A stretch of 64,000 nucleotides of DNA from Anomaloglossus baeobatrachus (GCF_048569485.1 NC_134364.1:126513081-126577080), one strand, 5' to 3'. Positions 36,530-48,919 are shown, counted from the first letter of the stretch. Program-made: numbers and translations. The notes: a model not told the origin generated them from the letters alone.

Positions 36530-36639
36530 TAAGTGAAAACCAGTGGTTAACCTCTTCCTTACCAAGGATGAGTATTGCACCTTAAGTCAGATGCAATACC
36601 TTGTGGATACTGAGCCTCAGGGGTGTCACATAAATATAA

Positions 36640-36990
36640 TCCCAAGTAAGCTACCAGTGATTTTCCATCCCCCTCTGGAAGCTGTAAATATAATTCCTGG
36701 GGATGTACCAGTCATTCTCCTTCCACCTCTGGATGCTGTAAATATATTTCCTGGGGATGTACCAGTCATTCTCCTTCCACCTCTGGAAGCTGTAGATATA
36801 TTTCCTGGGGATGTACCAGTCATTCTCCTTCCACCTCTGGAAGCTGTAAATATATTTCCTGGGGATGTACTAGTCATTCTCCTTCCACCTCTGGAAGGTG
36901 TAAATATATTTCCTGGGGATGTACCAGTCATTCTCCTTCCACCTCTGGAAGCTGTAAATATGATCCCAAGTAATCTACCAATCTTCTTCC
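36640..36990. repeat. 54-bp tandem repeat
   Basis: About six units of ctgtaaatatatttcctggg, gatgtaccagtcattctcct and tccacctctggaag. Since 54 is a multiple of three the array stays open and reads as an 18-residue peptide repeat, but no start, domain or splice context supports a protein. Confidence 0.9.
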
Positions 36991-38335
36991 CTCTCTGGCA
37001 GCTGAGTCCCCGGTATCTCCAGGAGGGGTTTCCTTTAAATTGTAACTTCTATACAATGTCCAAAACAAAGTAAATAAAGGGGCCGCATTGTAACCCCAGA
37101 TGGGCCCCTCTGGGAGCCTGTAGGGGCCAAAACCAGTGATGCTTGTCTATGATAATATTTCTGTCATGTGACTGCTGACTGGCTGAGATTTGGGGTATCC
37201 CGTGCCGTTGGGCCCAGGTATTTTCTTTATACTGTGTAGAATACATTGTAATTTGACATTCAGTCTCCTTCTCCCCTCCCCCGGTCCCTGCTAGAAGTGA
37301 ACCAGGGAGAGTCGTAGTCAGAACCCCATGTGGAGTGAGAGGATGTGGGAAGATTCGGGGGACGGGGAGGGGGGGGGGGGGGGCGCTGGGTTTTCCTGGC
37401 TTCAAATTATGAAAACAGCTGGATGGTAGAAATGATGAGATGAACGCGGGATGTGGGGTCTGCGCCGTAATGTAAGCAAGATGGAGACCCCCTGACATCA
37501 CCGAGTGTAGTGTAATAGTCATATAATGAGCAGACACGAGCTCACACGCCTCATGCTGCAGCACCACCTCATCCGCTATCTGCTGACAACCCGCCTGCCT
37601 GTGATGAGGGGTTGTCAGCCGCGCCCCTCTCAGGAGATCACTGTTTCTTCAGTCTCAGGTTCTCAGGATTTCACTCTGTTACTTGAAATAGAAAAACAAG
37701 AAAAAAGCCTGTTTCTGGGATTAATTTTGCTCTTCGGTCCGGAGTGTTCGGTGCTGCCAGACGGTCCGCGTCCTGGCCCAAGCCCAAAGCCTTCACATCA
37801 GCAGTTCTGGGAGATGAGCAGTCTGGACGGGCTCCAGTCATGGCTCTCCCACTTCCCATGAGTAATATTCGCAGAAGGAGAAGGTCCTCTGCGTCACTGC
37901 GAGGACGATGTGACGGGGACATCCAACGTCTTACTCCATCGTCACCTCCACAAACATCAGGGAACTTCAAGACGGCGGAGCAGAATTTGGGAAATGAGAG
38001 GATGACAGCTGGAAGTGAGCGTCACGCCATGTGTGCTGGAGGCCTGGATGTCACACGGGCCGGGGACAAGAAGCAGCTGTGGCCGGGGATCACCGTGTCC
38101 CGGGACACTCACATCTACCTCCATCTTCTGCCTGAGCCTCCTGCTTCATGAAGGAGGACCGGTCACTTTTTCACCTGACCAACATTACTCATATAGGGCA
38201 CTACTAAGGCCAAACTTTAAGGGAACCTCCACTTTTGGGTGGGGTCTGACCCAGCACCGGACATTATACTGACTGAATATTTGGGAACGTTTCTGTGTCA
38301 AACTGGCCTACTTTTCTCAATTGTTAGCCCATTGT
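36991..38335. other. No gene seen; 15-G run near 37369-37383
   Basis: Low-copy-looking sequence without a recognised domain or a convincing exon. Confidence 0.5.
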
Positions 38336-40017
38336 AAAGGCCGCTTTACACACTGTGACCGCCGAGCCGCTCGGATCTGTGCTCGCACTGCGGGCGGTGG
38401 CTCGAGCCTCTCACGGACCCGGGGGTCACGTCACTCTGCAAGGGGGTTTGGCGCTACACGCGGGGGAATGGGGGTTTTTGGTTTTAGGACGATTGTTCGT
38501 GACGCCACCTACAGGTTGTGGTGATGGTGGACACCACCGCTGCGGTGAAGGTACGGGGACTCCCGGGAGCGGTGTAGTGGTGCAGCTAGGTGTTGACCCC
38601 TCCGTGGGTAGGGGATGTTGGTCCCGGGGCCCGGTTGTGCGAGGGTCGGGGTGCAGGGCACAGGGTTGCGGTGCGGCGCCGGATGGCACTGGTGTACTCA
38701 CGATTAAACCACACAGAGTCACTGGTAAACCAAACGGAGGGATGGACGGGGCCCGCAGCCAGCTGCAGCTTTCTAGTCAGGTTGGCAATGTCCACCTTTC
38801 TCCTGCACCTGTGTTTGTAGTGTGATCACTGTGCCTGGGCACTGGTGGTCCGCTCCCCGGCGTGTATGTGTCGTAGGAGCCCCATTTGCCCACAGGTGCT
38901 GGCCCTTGGATCTCTGGCCTCTGGCGGTGGCTACTATCCGGACGGGTTGGGCTGTTGCCTTCAAACGGGACTTTGGTGGGAATGAACCCCTGAGGTCCAG
39001 AACACAATCAGTTAATTCGACTATGGTGGTGGCATATAGCCTAGTTCGGGGTCTGAGTACCCTGCCTGGTGCTCCGGTATCCTGTTGGTTCCCCGGTTCG
39101 GTTCCGGCGGGCCACTACTCTGTCCCGGTCCCTTACGGTACCACCGGTCGTATTCCCGGTCTCCTGCAGGCGGCCACTGCCGTCTGCCTGCCTGACTGAT
39201 CTGGGGTCCTAGGCTCCAGCCCAGGCCCCAAGCAGAACTGTACTCCACTACTCTCCACTCCACTTTACTGTACTGGACTCTGTACTGTTTTCCTGCCTCA
39301 GGCCAGCAAACTCCTCGGGGGGCGTGTCTTTCCGCCTGACTCCGCCCACCTGGTGTGCCTGTCTGACTCTGAGGGAGGCAATCAGGTCTTTGTGGTTAAC
39401 TGGTGGTACCTTTCTAGTGGGGGGGGGTGTAGGTGGTGAGTGTTATGACCTGTGACCCCTGGTTCCAGGGCGTCACATATCGCTAGCGTGGGTACCCGCC
39501 CCCATCGGTTGTGCGACATGGGCAAATCGCTGCCCGTGGCGCACAACATCGTGAGGACCCATCACACTACTTACCTGCCCTGCGACGTCGCTGTGACCGG
39601 CGAACCGTCTCCTTTCTAAGGGGGCGGGTCGTGCGACGTCACAGCTGCGTCACTGAACCGCCGCCCAATAGAAGCAGAGGGGTGGAGCTGAGCGGGACGT
39701 AACATCCCGCCCACCTCCTTCCTTCCTCATTGTGGGCGGGAGGCAGGTAAGGAGAGGTTCCTCGTTCCTGCGGTGTCACACGGAGCGATGTGTGCTGCCT
39801 CAGGAACGAGGAACAACTTCGTTACTGCTGCAGTAACGATATTATAGAATGGACCCCCATGTCACCGATGAGCGATTTTGCACGTTTTTGCAACGATGCA
39901 AAATTGGTCAAAGGTGTCACACGCAACGGCATCGCTAAAGCGGCCGGATGTGCGTCACAAATTCCGTGACCCCAACGAGATCACTTGAGCGATGTCGTAG
40001 CGTGTAAAGCCCCCTTT
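38336..40017. mobile_element. GC-rich TIR element split by another insertion
   Basis: Left end aaaggccgctttacac and right end gtgtaaagcccccttt are inverted repeats. The right part (39478-40017) has the gcgatgtcg/cgacatcgc self-complementary style of other MITEs here. A target duplication is not clear. The segment 38354-39477 appears foreign to it. Confidence 0.5.
38354..39477. mobile_element. LTR-like insertion within the TIR element
   Basis: It begins tgtgaccgcc and ends gggcgtcaca, so its termini are short inverted repeats of TG...CA type like an isolated LTR of about 1.1 kb. No clear target duplication was found. No coding region is seen. Classification is tentative. Confidence 0.3.
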
Positions 40018-40636
40018 CATCTTCCACAGACTACACCCTCTTGTGTAGACCACGTTCACATTCTGTCTCTTAAACGAGGACAATCACAAGGTGAAGATCC
40101 TCAAACGCTCCAAGATCTTCAGGGCATCTTCTCAGTTTTGCTTCCACCCGACTCCGTCCCTAATATCTGACTTCTCTCCCTGCCCGGATGTCCAATGTGG
40201 GAATGACTCAGTGAGGAATGGCATCAGAAGTGTTGTGACCATCAGCAGCTGTCGCCATCGGTGTCACATGTACAGTCACCGGATGCTTTGTGTCCAATTC
40301 TAAGGGGCTTTCCAGGACAAAAGCCACAGCATTATGTGGGGTCCGCAGTGCTGAGCTGGGGCTGTAGCCACAGTCATCCCATCACCCCTATTCACACAGG
40401 TGGTCCCCCAACCACCCCTCAGGAATGGTCCAGGAGGCTAGAGGTGGCCTCTAATGCCTCCTTGGTGATAATCCTATAACATGATTTCCTCTGGCCACAC
40501 GTAGTGCTGTGATCACCCACAGTGTGGCATCGCCGTGTACAGGGCAGGGCCCGCCATTGACGTGCCAGGCCTCAGTAGTAGTGAGCCACTAAGGAAAGCT
40601 TTCAGAAGGTCGCTGTCTGCCTCCCACCATCGACAG
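40018..40636. other. No gene seen
   Basis: Unremarkable sequence without recognisable coding or repeat structure. Confidence 0.5.
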
Positions 40637-40876
40637 GCGCCTGATCTATGGCATCTCACCAGCTCCCTGACTGGGCCATCCGGCCGGGCAATCTACAGCC
40701 GCCTGATCCATGGCATCTCACCAGCTCCCTGACTGGGCCATCCGGCCGGGCAATCTACAGCCGCCTGATCTATGGCATCTCACCAGCTCCCTGACTGGGC
40801 CATCCGGCCGGGCAATCTACAGCCGCCTGATCTATGGCATCTCACCAGCTCCCTGACTGGGCCATCCGGCCGGCAC
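40637..40876. repeat. 62-bp tandem repeat, about four copies
   Basis: Unit gatctatggcatctcaccag, ctccctgactgggccatccg, gccgggcaatctacagccgc, ct. Copies are nearly identical. Confidence 0.93.
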
Positions 40877-40959
40877 TAACACTTCATCCTCTGTACATTA
40901 TTACCCACCCCACATTATACGTTTATGGCTGTCTGCTAATGGATCCTACAACACACAGA

Positions 40960-41326
40960 AAGGTTACACATACACAGCACACAGGAATATACATAAACAC
41001 GTAAAGCACATGCATATACACACATACAATACATGCAAAAATATATTTATACACTACAAACATACACAGCAAAGAAATCCATATATACATACACATGTAA
41101 AGCACATACATATACACACAGACATACACAGAAAAATATATGTATACACAACAAATACATACACACAAGCCATATATACATACACATGTAAAGCACATAC
41201 ATATACACACATAGACATACACAGAAAAATATATATATACACAACAAATACATACACACAAGCCATATATACATAAACACATATAGACACACAAGCCATA
41301 TATACATAAACACATACAAACACAAG
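40960..41326. repeat. Cryptic acacatac/tatac microsatellite
   Basis: Low-complexity purine-pyrimidine alternation. Overlapping open frames on both strands are due to composition. Similar sequence recurs at 44838-45040. Confidence 0.85.
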
Positions 41327-41455
41327 GATTTCCTCCCACACTCAAAAAAAAAAGACAACATAGTGATAGGGAAATTAGATTGTGAGCCCCAATGGGGACA
41401 GTGGTGATCATGCCTGTAAAGCGCCGTGGAATTAAAGGCACTATATAAGAAAAAA
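41327..41455 (+). mobile_element. SINE 3' part
   Basis: Carries tttcctcccacactc, tagattgtgagccccaatgg and gcactatataag, the 3' body and tail of the SINE family seen complete on the minus strand at 30663-30894. Confidence 0.65.
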
Positions 41456-41520
41456 AAAATACATACTTAACAATACAAAGGACACAGACTGAAACACACA
41501 TACACAACACATATAAACAC

Positions 41521-41526
<6 letters not shown>

Positions 41527-41566
<40 letters not shown>
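41527..41566. repeat. (TA)n microsatellite
   Basis: About 20 TA dinucleotides in a row. Confidence 0.95.
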
Positions 41567-41572
<6 letters not shown>

Positions 41573-41575
41573 GCT

Positions 41576-42375
41576 GCTACTTCCGGGTGGTTTACGTGTG
41601 CGCCTCGGCTTTCTGCTGCGGCGCATGCACCCCTCCGGGATCGGTTGCCATAATGCGCTGTGCGGTTGTCCAGGTGACGCGTCCCTGGTGCCGCGTGTGC
41701 GCTCGGCGGCCTGACGGCGGGGTGGGACTTCGGGGCATGGTGACCTCACTTCCAGCGCCTCGCAGCTTATCCATTCCAGCTGATTTTATTCTACATTAGA
41801 GAGAGGGATTTATAACCTTAGCCATTTCACACTGACCCTGTGCCTCTCCATCTTGTAAAAGCAGCCAAACCGTGCGAAACGCGCGTCGATGATGACCAGG
41901 TTCTAACTGGGGAGTTCCATAAGTGAGGGAACTGACCTTCCACGGCCTTTGCACTCTAGGTAATGTTACCTATGTAAGTTTGTAATGTTTGCTTGTTCCA
42001 CACCTGTGGCACTAGCATGAGTGCGGTAATCTATACAGGCTAGGTTTATTTTCATATCACTAGGACCCATTTATGGGAATCAGTGTATGTAGGTCATTGT
42101 TCTCCTCCCTTTTGGGACTTTTACTATAGGATTATATGGTCTTTGTGTTACTATATTATTTGTGATTGATACCTTGGATGTATTACGATTAAATATTAGA
42201 TCACATTTTGCACTCTGGGTATTTCAATACAAACTCTTAATAAAATTATTGTTACACCTGACCTTCTCCTATCTGATTGGCCTCCTTAATCCCCCATTTC
42301 TTTATGGTGATGTCTTTTATCCATTTTAACTTTGTCTTGTATTGTGGTTTTGTCAATAAATTTTCAACTTTTTTT
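41576..42375 (+). mobile_element. Penelope-like terminal repeat, second family
   Basis: Same architecture as the foldback arm at 14036-15062: a GC-rich first part (tgacgcgtccctgg, gcgctcggcggcctgacggc), a tataa-like stretch, a hammerhead-like motif at 41854-41888 and an AT-rich tail with ttgcactctgggtatttcaa and aataaa. No reverse transcriptase is present. Confidence 0.4.
41854..41888 (+). ncRNA. Hammerhead-like motif remnant
   Basis: gcgaaacgcgcgtcg has the GAAA box and the self-complementary acgcgcgt of a very short stem III; the upstream CUGANGA-type box is not recognisable. It is the remnant of a motif of the type known from Penelope-like elements. Confidence 0.3.
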
Positions 42376-42605
42376 ATATATACTATAGTTCAAAAGTTTG
42401 GGGTCACCAGACAGTTTTGTCTTTTCCATGAAGAATCCTCCTTTTATTTATCAGATGAGTTGCATAATGAATAGAGAATATCGTCCAGACAGTGACGAGG
42501 TCAGAAATAATGATTTTTACGGGAAAAAAATAACTTTCTCTTCACACTTTGCTTTCAGCACAGAACGCTCCTTTGCACAATTCCAGCTTTGTAGACTTTG
42601 GCATT

Positions 42606-43571
42606 CTAGCTGTTATTTGCGGAGGTAATCTGGAGATATTTCCCCCCATGCTTCCCCCCTCCCTCCACAAGTGGGATTGGTTGATGGGCACTTTTTGGTA
42701 CCATACGGTCAAGCTGCTCCCACAACAGCTCTATGGGGTTGAGGTCTGGTGACTGGGCTGGCCACTCCATTACAGATAGATACCAGCTGCCGGCTTCTTC
42801 CCTAAATAGTTCATGCATAATTTGGAGGTGGCTTTGGGTTATTGTCCTGTTGTAGGATGAAATTGGCTCCAATCAAGCACTGTGCACAGGGTATGACATG
42901 GCATTGTAAAATGGAGTGATAGCCTTCCTTATTCAATATCCCTTTTACCTTGTACAAATCTCCCACTTTACCAGCACCAAAGCAACCCCAGAGCATCACA
43001 TTACCTCCACCATGCTTGACAGAGGGCGTCAGGCATCTTCCAGCATCTTTTCAGTAGTTCTGCGTCTCCACAAATGTTCTTCTGTGTGATCCAAACACCT
43101 CAGACTTCGATTCGTCTGTCCATAACACTTTTTCCAATCTTCCTCTGTCCAATGTCTGTGTTCTTTTGCCTATATTAATCTTTTCCTTTTATTAGCCAGT
43201 CTCAGATATGGCTTTTTCCTTGCCACTCTGCCCTGAAGGCCGGCATCCCGGAGTCGCCTCTTCACTGTAGACGGTGACACTGGTGTTTTGCGGGTACTAT
43301 GTAATGAAGCTGCCAGTTGAGGACCTGTGAGGCGTGGATTTCTCACACTAGAGCCTCTAATGTACTTGTCTTGTTGCTCAGTTGTGCAGCGCGGCCTCCA
43401 CTTCTCTCTACTCTGGTTACAGCCTGTTTATGCTCTCCTCTGAAGGGAGTAGTACACACCAATGTAGGAATTCTTCAGTTTCTTGGCAATTTCTCGAATG
43501 GAATATCCTTCATTTCTAAGAACAAGAATAGTCTGTTGAGTTTCACATGAAAGTTCTCTTTTTCTGGCCAT
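42606..43571 (-). pseudogene. Tc1 transposase, decayed
   Basis: Reads from an ATG at 43571 on the minus strand (MARKRELSCETQQTILVL, then a helix-turn-helix) in several frames. Later fragments include MMLWGCFGAGKVGDL, LQQDNNPKP around the second catalytic aspartate and [18 protein letters not shown] with the glutamate. Several frame breaks make it inactive. In function it would be a TA-targeting DDE transposase. Confidence 0.8.
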
Positions 43572-43622
43572 TTTGAGAGTTTAAATCAACCAACAAATCT
43601 AATGCTCCAGATTCTCAACTAA

Positions 43623-44473
43623 GGGTACCTTCACACTTAGCGATGCAGCAGCGATCCGACCAGCGATCTGACCTGGTCAGGATCGCTGCTGCATCGATAC
43701 ATGGTCGCTGGTGAGCTGTCAAACAGGCAGATCTCACCAGCGACCAGTGAACAGCCCCCAGCCAGCAGCGACGTGCAAGCGACGCTGCGCTTGCACGGAG
43801 CCGCCGTCTGGAAGCTGCGGAGACTGGTAACTAAGGTAAACATCGGGTATGGTTACCCGATGTTTACATTAGTTACCAGTGTGAGCAGGGAGCAGGGAGC
43901 CGCGCACACTGAGCGCTGGCTCCTTGCTCTCCTAGCTACAGTACACATCGGGTTAATTAACCCGATGTGTAATGCAGCTACATGTGCAGAGAGCTGGGAG
44001 CCGCGCACACTGCTTAGCGCTGGCTCCTTGCTCTCCTAGCTGCTGTACACATCGGGTTAATTAACCCGATGTGTACAGCAGCTACATGTGCAGAGAGCCG
44101 GAGCCGGCAGCACAGGCAGCGTGAGAGCTGCAGAGGCTGGTAACTAAGGTAAATATCGGGTAACCACCTTGGTTACCCGATGTTTATCTTGGATACAGCT
44201 TACCTCAGCTGTCAGACGCCGGCTCCTGCTCCCTGCTCGCTTCATTTGTCGCTCTCTTGCTGTCACACACAGCGATCTGTGTGTCACAGCAGGAGAGCGG
44301 CTTTGAAGAAAACGAACCAGGGCTGTGTGTAACGAGCAGCGATCTCGCAGCAGGGGCCAGATCGCTGCTCATTGTCACACACAGCGAGATCGCTAATGAG
44401 GTCACTGCTGCGTCACAAAAAGCGTGACTCAGCAGCGATCTCGGCAGTGAGCTCGCTGTGTGTGAAGCACCCC
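43623..44473. mobile_element. MITE (851 bp) nested in the Tc1 element
   Basis: Terminal repeats gggtaccttcacac and gtgtgaagcacccc with TAA on both sides (43620-43622, 44474-44476); deleting one TAA plus the insert restores a plausible Tc1 sequence. The interior has tandemly duplicated blocks and a 48-bp perfect palindrome (44037-44084). Confidence 0.85.
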
Positions 44474-45039
44474 TAACTCAAAGGAAGGTCAGTTTTATAG
44501 CTTCTCTAATCAGCAAAATTGTTTTCAGCTGTGCTAACATACTTGCACAAGGGTTTTCAAGAGATTTCTAAACATCCATTAGCCTTCTAACACAGTTAGC
44601 AAACACAATGTACCATTAGAACACTGCAGTGGGGGTTGTTGGAAATGGGCCTCTATACACCTATGTAGATATTGCATTAAAAGCCAGACGTCTGCAGCTA
44701 GAATAGTCATTTACCACAGAACAATGTATAGAGTGGATTTCTGTGTAATTTAATGTTAGCTTCATTGAAAAAAAAAATGTGCTTTTCTGTCAAAAATAAG
44801 GAAATATCTAAGTGACCCTAAACTTTTTAACTGTAGTAAACACACACAGATACAATACATGCAACAATATATTTATACACTACAAACATACACAACAAAG
44901 AAATTCATATAAACATACACATGTAGAGCACATATATATATACACAGAAAAATATATATAAACAAATACATACACACAAGCCATGTATACATATAGACAC
45001 ACAAGCCATATATACAGAAACACATACAGACACAAGGAT

Positions 45040-45165
45040 TTCCTCCCACACTAAAAAAAAAGACATAGTGATAGGGAATTTAGATTTTGAGCCCCAATTA
45101 AGACAGTGGGGATCATGCCTGTGCAGTGGAATTAATGGCGCCATATAAGTAAAATAAATAAATAC
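45040..45165 (+). mobile_element. SINE 3' part
   Basis: Contains tttcctcccacac, tagattttgagccccaatta and ggcgccatataagt, matching 41327-41455. Confidence 0.6.
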
Positions 45166-45217
45166 ATACCCAAAAATACAAAGAACGCAGACCGAAACAC
45201 ACATATAAACACATATA

Positions 45218-46028
45218 CAGTGGAACCTCGCGTAACGAGTAACCCAGTTAGCGAGTATTTCGCTTTATGAGCAAAGCTTTCTGTAAATTTGTAACTCAGT
45301 TTACGAGCAAGCTTTGCCGTACGAGCAAAATCCTCACCGCACACACTTCCGGTTCCGTACATCCACCGCGCTCTGACCCGCTCTTGCAGTCCACACACAC
45401 ACATGCACGCACAAACACACACAAGCACACACATGCACGCACAAACACACACAAGCACACACATGCACGCACAAACACACACATGCACGCACATGCACGC
45501 ACAAACACACACATGCACGCACAAACACACACAAGCACACACATGCACGCACAAACACACACAAGCACACACATGCACGCACAAACACACACATGCACGC
45601 ACATGCACGCACAAACACACACATGCACGCACAAACACACACAAACACACACATGCACGCACAAACACACACAAACACACACATGCACGCACAAAACACA
45701 CACACACGCACATACAGTATTATGCTCACGTTCGCTGTCAGCTGCTACTGAAAGGCCCTCCCTCGTCGCGATGGTTACCTGATACACATCCTGTACCGGC
45801 GAACTGCAAGAACCAGGAGACCGGCGAGGGAACGGAAGGTAAGGTGAGCATAATATGTGTGTGTTTGTGTGTGTGGAATGACACAATAGGGGACCAGGAT
45901 GGGACATTTAACAAGTTGTGGAAGGAATTGTCTACATTGCAATGATTTCCTATGGGAAATCTTGCTTGCTGAATGAGTAACTTGATTAACAAGCACAGTC
46001 CCTGTTCCCGTTAACCAAGGTTTCGCTG
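45218..46028. mobile_element. Mariner-type MITE with internal array
   Basis: Ends cagtggaacctcgcg and the inverse of cagcgaaaccttggt, flanked by TA (45216-45217, 46029-46030). Subterminal sequence repeats cgagta/gagtaac words. No transposase. The centre is expanded by an array of acacatgcacgcacaaacac type. Confidence 0.75.
45393..45712. repeat. 18- to 24-bp acacatgcacgcacaaacac array
   Basis: Low-complexity tandem array inside the mariner-type MITE. It gives long Thr-His or Cys-Val frames that are artefacts. Confidence 0.9.
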
Positions 46029-46034
46029 TATATC

Positions 46035-46149
46035 TATATTATTATTATTATTTATTATTATAGCGCCATTTATTCCATGGCACTTTACAAGTGAAAGAGG
46101 GTATACGTACAACAATCATTAACAGTACAAGGCACAGACGTAAAGGAGG
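46035..46149. mobile_element. Dispersed repeat fragment leading into the 41-bp array
   Basis: Contains tagcgccatttattccatgg and actttacaagtgaaagaggg, phrases recognised as a dispersed vertebrate repeat. It passes directly into the first 41-bp unit. Confidence 0.5.
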
Positions 46150-48517
46150 TGAGAGGACCCTCCCCACGAGGGCTCACAGTATACAGGAGGAGAGAAGACC
46201 CTGCTCGCGAGGGCTCACAGTCTACAGGAGGAGAGAGGACCCTGCCCGCGAGGGATCACAGTCTACAGGAGGAGAGAGGACCCTGCCCACGAGGGCTCAC
46301 AGTCTACAGGAGGAGAGATGACCCTGCCCACGAGGGCTCACAGTCTACAGGAGGAGAGAGGACCCTGCCCGCGAGGGCTCACAGTCTACAGGAGGAGAGA
46401 GGACCCTGCCCGCGAGGGCTCACAGTCTACAGGAGGAGAGAGGACCCTGCCCGCGAGGGCTCACAGTCTACAGGAGGAGAGAGGACCCTGCCCGCGAGGG
46501 CTCACAGTCTACAGGAGGAGAGAGGACCCTGCCCGCGAGGGCTCACAGTCTACAGGAGGAGAGAGGACCCTGCCCACGAGGGCTCACAGTCTACAGGAGG
46601 AGAGAGGACCCTGCCCGCGAGGGCTCACAGTCTACAGGAGGAGAGAGGACCCTGCCCGCGAGGGCTCACAGTCTACAGGAGGAGAGAGGACCCTGCCCCC
46701 GGGGGCTCACAGTCTACAGGAGGAGAGAGGACCCTGCCCGCGAGGGCTCACAGTCTACAGGAGGAGAGAGGACCCTGCCCACGAGGGCTCACAGTCTACA
46801 GGAGGAGAGAGGACCCTGCCCGCGAGGGCTCACAGTCTACAGGAGGAGAGAGGACCCTGCCCGCGAGGGCTCACAGTCTACAGGAGGAGAGAGGACCCTG
46901 CCCGCGAGGGCTCACAGTCTACAGGAGGAGAGAGGACCCTGCCCACGAGGGCTCACAGTCTACAGGAGGAGAGAGGACCCTGCCCACGAGGGCTCACAGT
47001 CTACAGGAGGAGAGAGGACCCTGCCCGCGAGGGCTCACAGTCTACAGGAGGAGAGAGGACCCTGCCCCCGAGGGCTCACAGTCTACAGGAGGAGAGAGGA
47101 CCCTGCCCCCGAGGGCTCACAGTCTACAGAAGGAGAGGTCTCTGCCCGTGAGAGCTCACAGTCTACAGGAGGAGAGAGGACCCTGCCCACGAGGGCTCAC
47201 AGTCTACAGGAGGAGAGAGGACCCTGCCCGCGAGGGATCACAGTCTACAGGAGGAGAGAGGACCCTGCCCGCGAGGGCTCACAGTATACAGGAGGAGAGA
47301 AGACCCTGCCCCCGAGGGCTCACAGTCTACAGGAGGAGAGGTCTCTGCCCATGAGAGCTCACAGTCTACAGGAGGAGAGAGGACCCTGCCCACGAAGGCT
47401 CACAGTCTACAGGAGGAGAGAGGACCCTGCCCGCGAGGGATCACAGTCTACAGGAGGAGAGAGGACCCTGCCCGCGAGGGATCACAGTCTACAGGAGGAG
47501 AGAGGACCCTGCCCGCGAGGGATCACAGTCTACAGGAGGAGAGAAGACCCTGCCCGCGAGGGATCACAGTCTACAGGAGGAGAGAAGACCCTGCCCCCGG
47601 GGGCTCACAGTCTACAGGAGGAGAGGTCCCTGCCCGCGACGGCTCACAGTCTACAGGAGGAGAGGTCCCTGCCCGTGAGGGCTCACAGTCTACAGGAGGA
47701 GAGAGGATCCTGCCCACGAGGGCTCACAGTCTACAGGAGGAGAGAGAACCCTGCCTGCGAGGGCTCACAGTATACAGGAGGAGAGAAAACCCTGCTCGCG
47801 AGGGCTCACAGTCTACAGGAGGAGAGAGGACCCTGCCCGCGAGGGCTCACAGTATACAGGAGGAGAGAGGACCCTGCCCACGAGGGCTCACAGTATACAG
47901 GAGGAGAGAAGACCCTGCCCACGAGGGCTCACAGTCTACAGAAGGAGAGAGGACCCTGCCCGCGAGGGCTCACAGTATACAGGAGGAGAGAGGACCCTGC
48001 CCGCGAGGGCTCACAGTCTACAGGAGGAGAGAGGACCCTGCCCGCGAGGGCTCACAGTATACAGGAGGAGAGAAGACCCTGCCCACGAGGGCTCACAGTC
48101 TACAGAAGGAGAGAGGACCCTGCCCGCGAGGGCTCACAGTCTACAGGAGGAGAGAGGACCCTGCCCGCGAGGGCTCACAGTATACAGGAGGAGAGAAGAC
48201 CCTGCCCACGAGGGCTCACAGTATACAGGAGGAGAGAGGACCCTGCCCGCGAGGGCTCACAGTCTACAGGAGGAGAGAGGACCCTGCCCGCGAGGGCTCA
48301 CAGTATACAGGAGGAGAGAAGACCCTGCCCACGAGGGCTCACAGTCTACAGAAGGAGAGAGGACCCTGCCCGCGAGGGCTCACAGTCTACAGGAGGAGAG
48401 AGGACCCTGCCCGCGAGGGCTCACAGTATACAGGAGGAGAGAAGACCCTGCCCACGAGGGCTCACAGTCTACAGGAGGAGAGAGGACCCTGCCCTCGGGG
48501 GCTCACAGTCTACAGGG
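46150..48517. repeat. 41-bp minisatellite, about 58 copies
   Basis: Unit gaggaccctgcccgcgaggg plus ctcacagtctacaggaggaga. Variants (cacgag, cccgag, tatacagg) are interspersed and partly periodic toward the right. Because 41 is not a multiple of three the frames cycle; the 400-codon open frames are artefacts. The unit seems to derive from the dispersed repeat at its left border. Confidence 0.95.
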
Positions 48518-48919
48518 ATATATATAAAACAAGTAAATTTAACTGATGCAAAAACCTTTCCATGGGTTTCTCCGTAGCGCAATCAAATATTGCACGATGA
48601 CATTATATATCTTTACCATAAAGTCGTCCTATATAGTATGGCAGCAAATGAGAAGCGGATGAGTGGAGTGACATGAGAAGTTAGTAAAATATATATCATA
48701 CAGTATATCACAAAAGTGAGTACACCCCTCACATTTTGGTAAATGTTTTATTATATCTTTTCATGGGAGAACCCTGCAGATCTGACCCTGTGATATCAGC
48801 TGGCCATTTTCTCTCCCCGGTGTCATATAACTCAGGTGTGAATGGGGGCCGGGGTGCTACATTCAGTGTTATCTATCACACGCTCTCGTACTGGTCACTG
48901 GAAGCTCGGCATGGCTCCT

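Larger units (their letters stand above)
42386..44833 (-). mobile_element. Tc1 element, decayed, with nested MITE
   Basis: Ends tagttcaaaagtttggggtc and the inverse of cagttaaaaagtttagggtc, flanked by TA (42384-42385, 44834-44835). Without the 851-bp MITE it is about 1.6 kb. It belongs by its ends to a Tc1 family common in fish and frogs (recognised from memory). Its transposase lies on the minus strand and is broken. Confidence 0.88.

Noticed and set aside
40923-41522. Cys-Val-Tyr-rich membrane-like frames
   Set aside because: Translation of acacatac/tatac microsatellite sequence; the hydrophobicity is compositional.
46149-48577. 400-codon open frames with an EGSQSTGGERTLPAR-type repeat
   Set aside because: Purely a product of the 41-bp minisatellite; the frame rotates with each unit.
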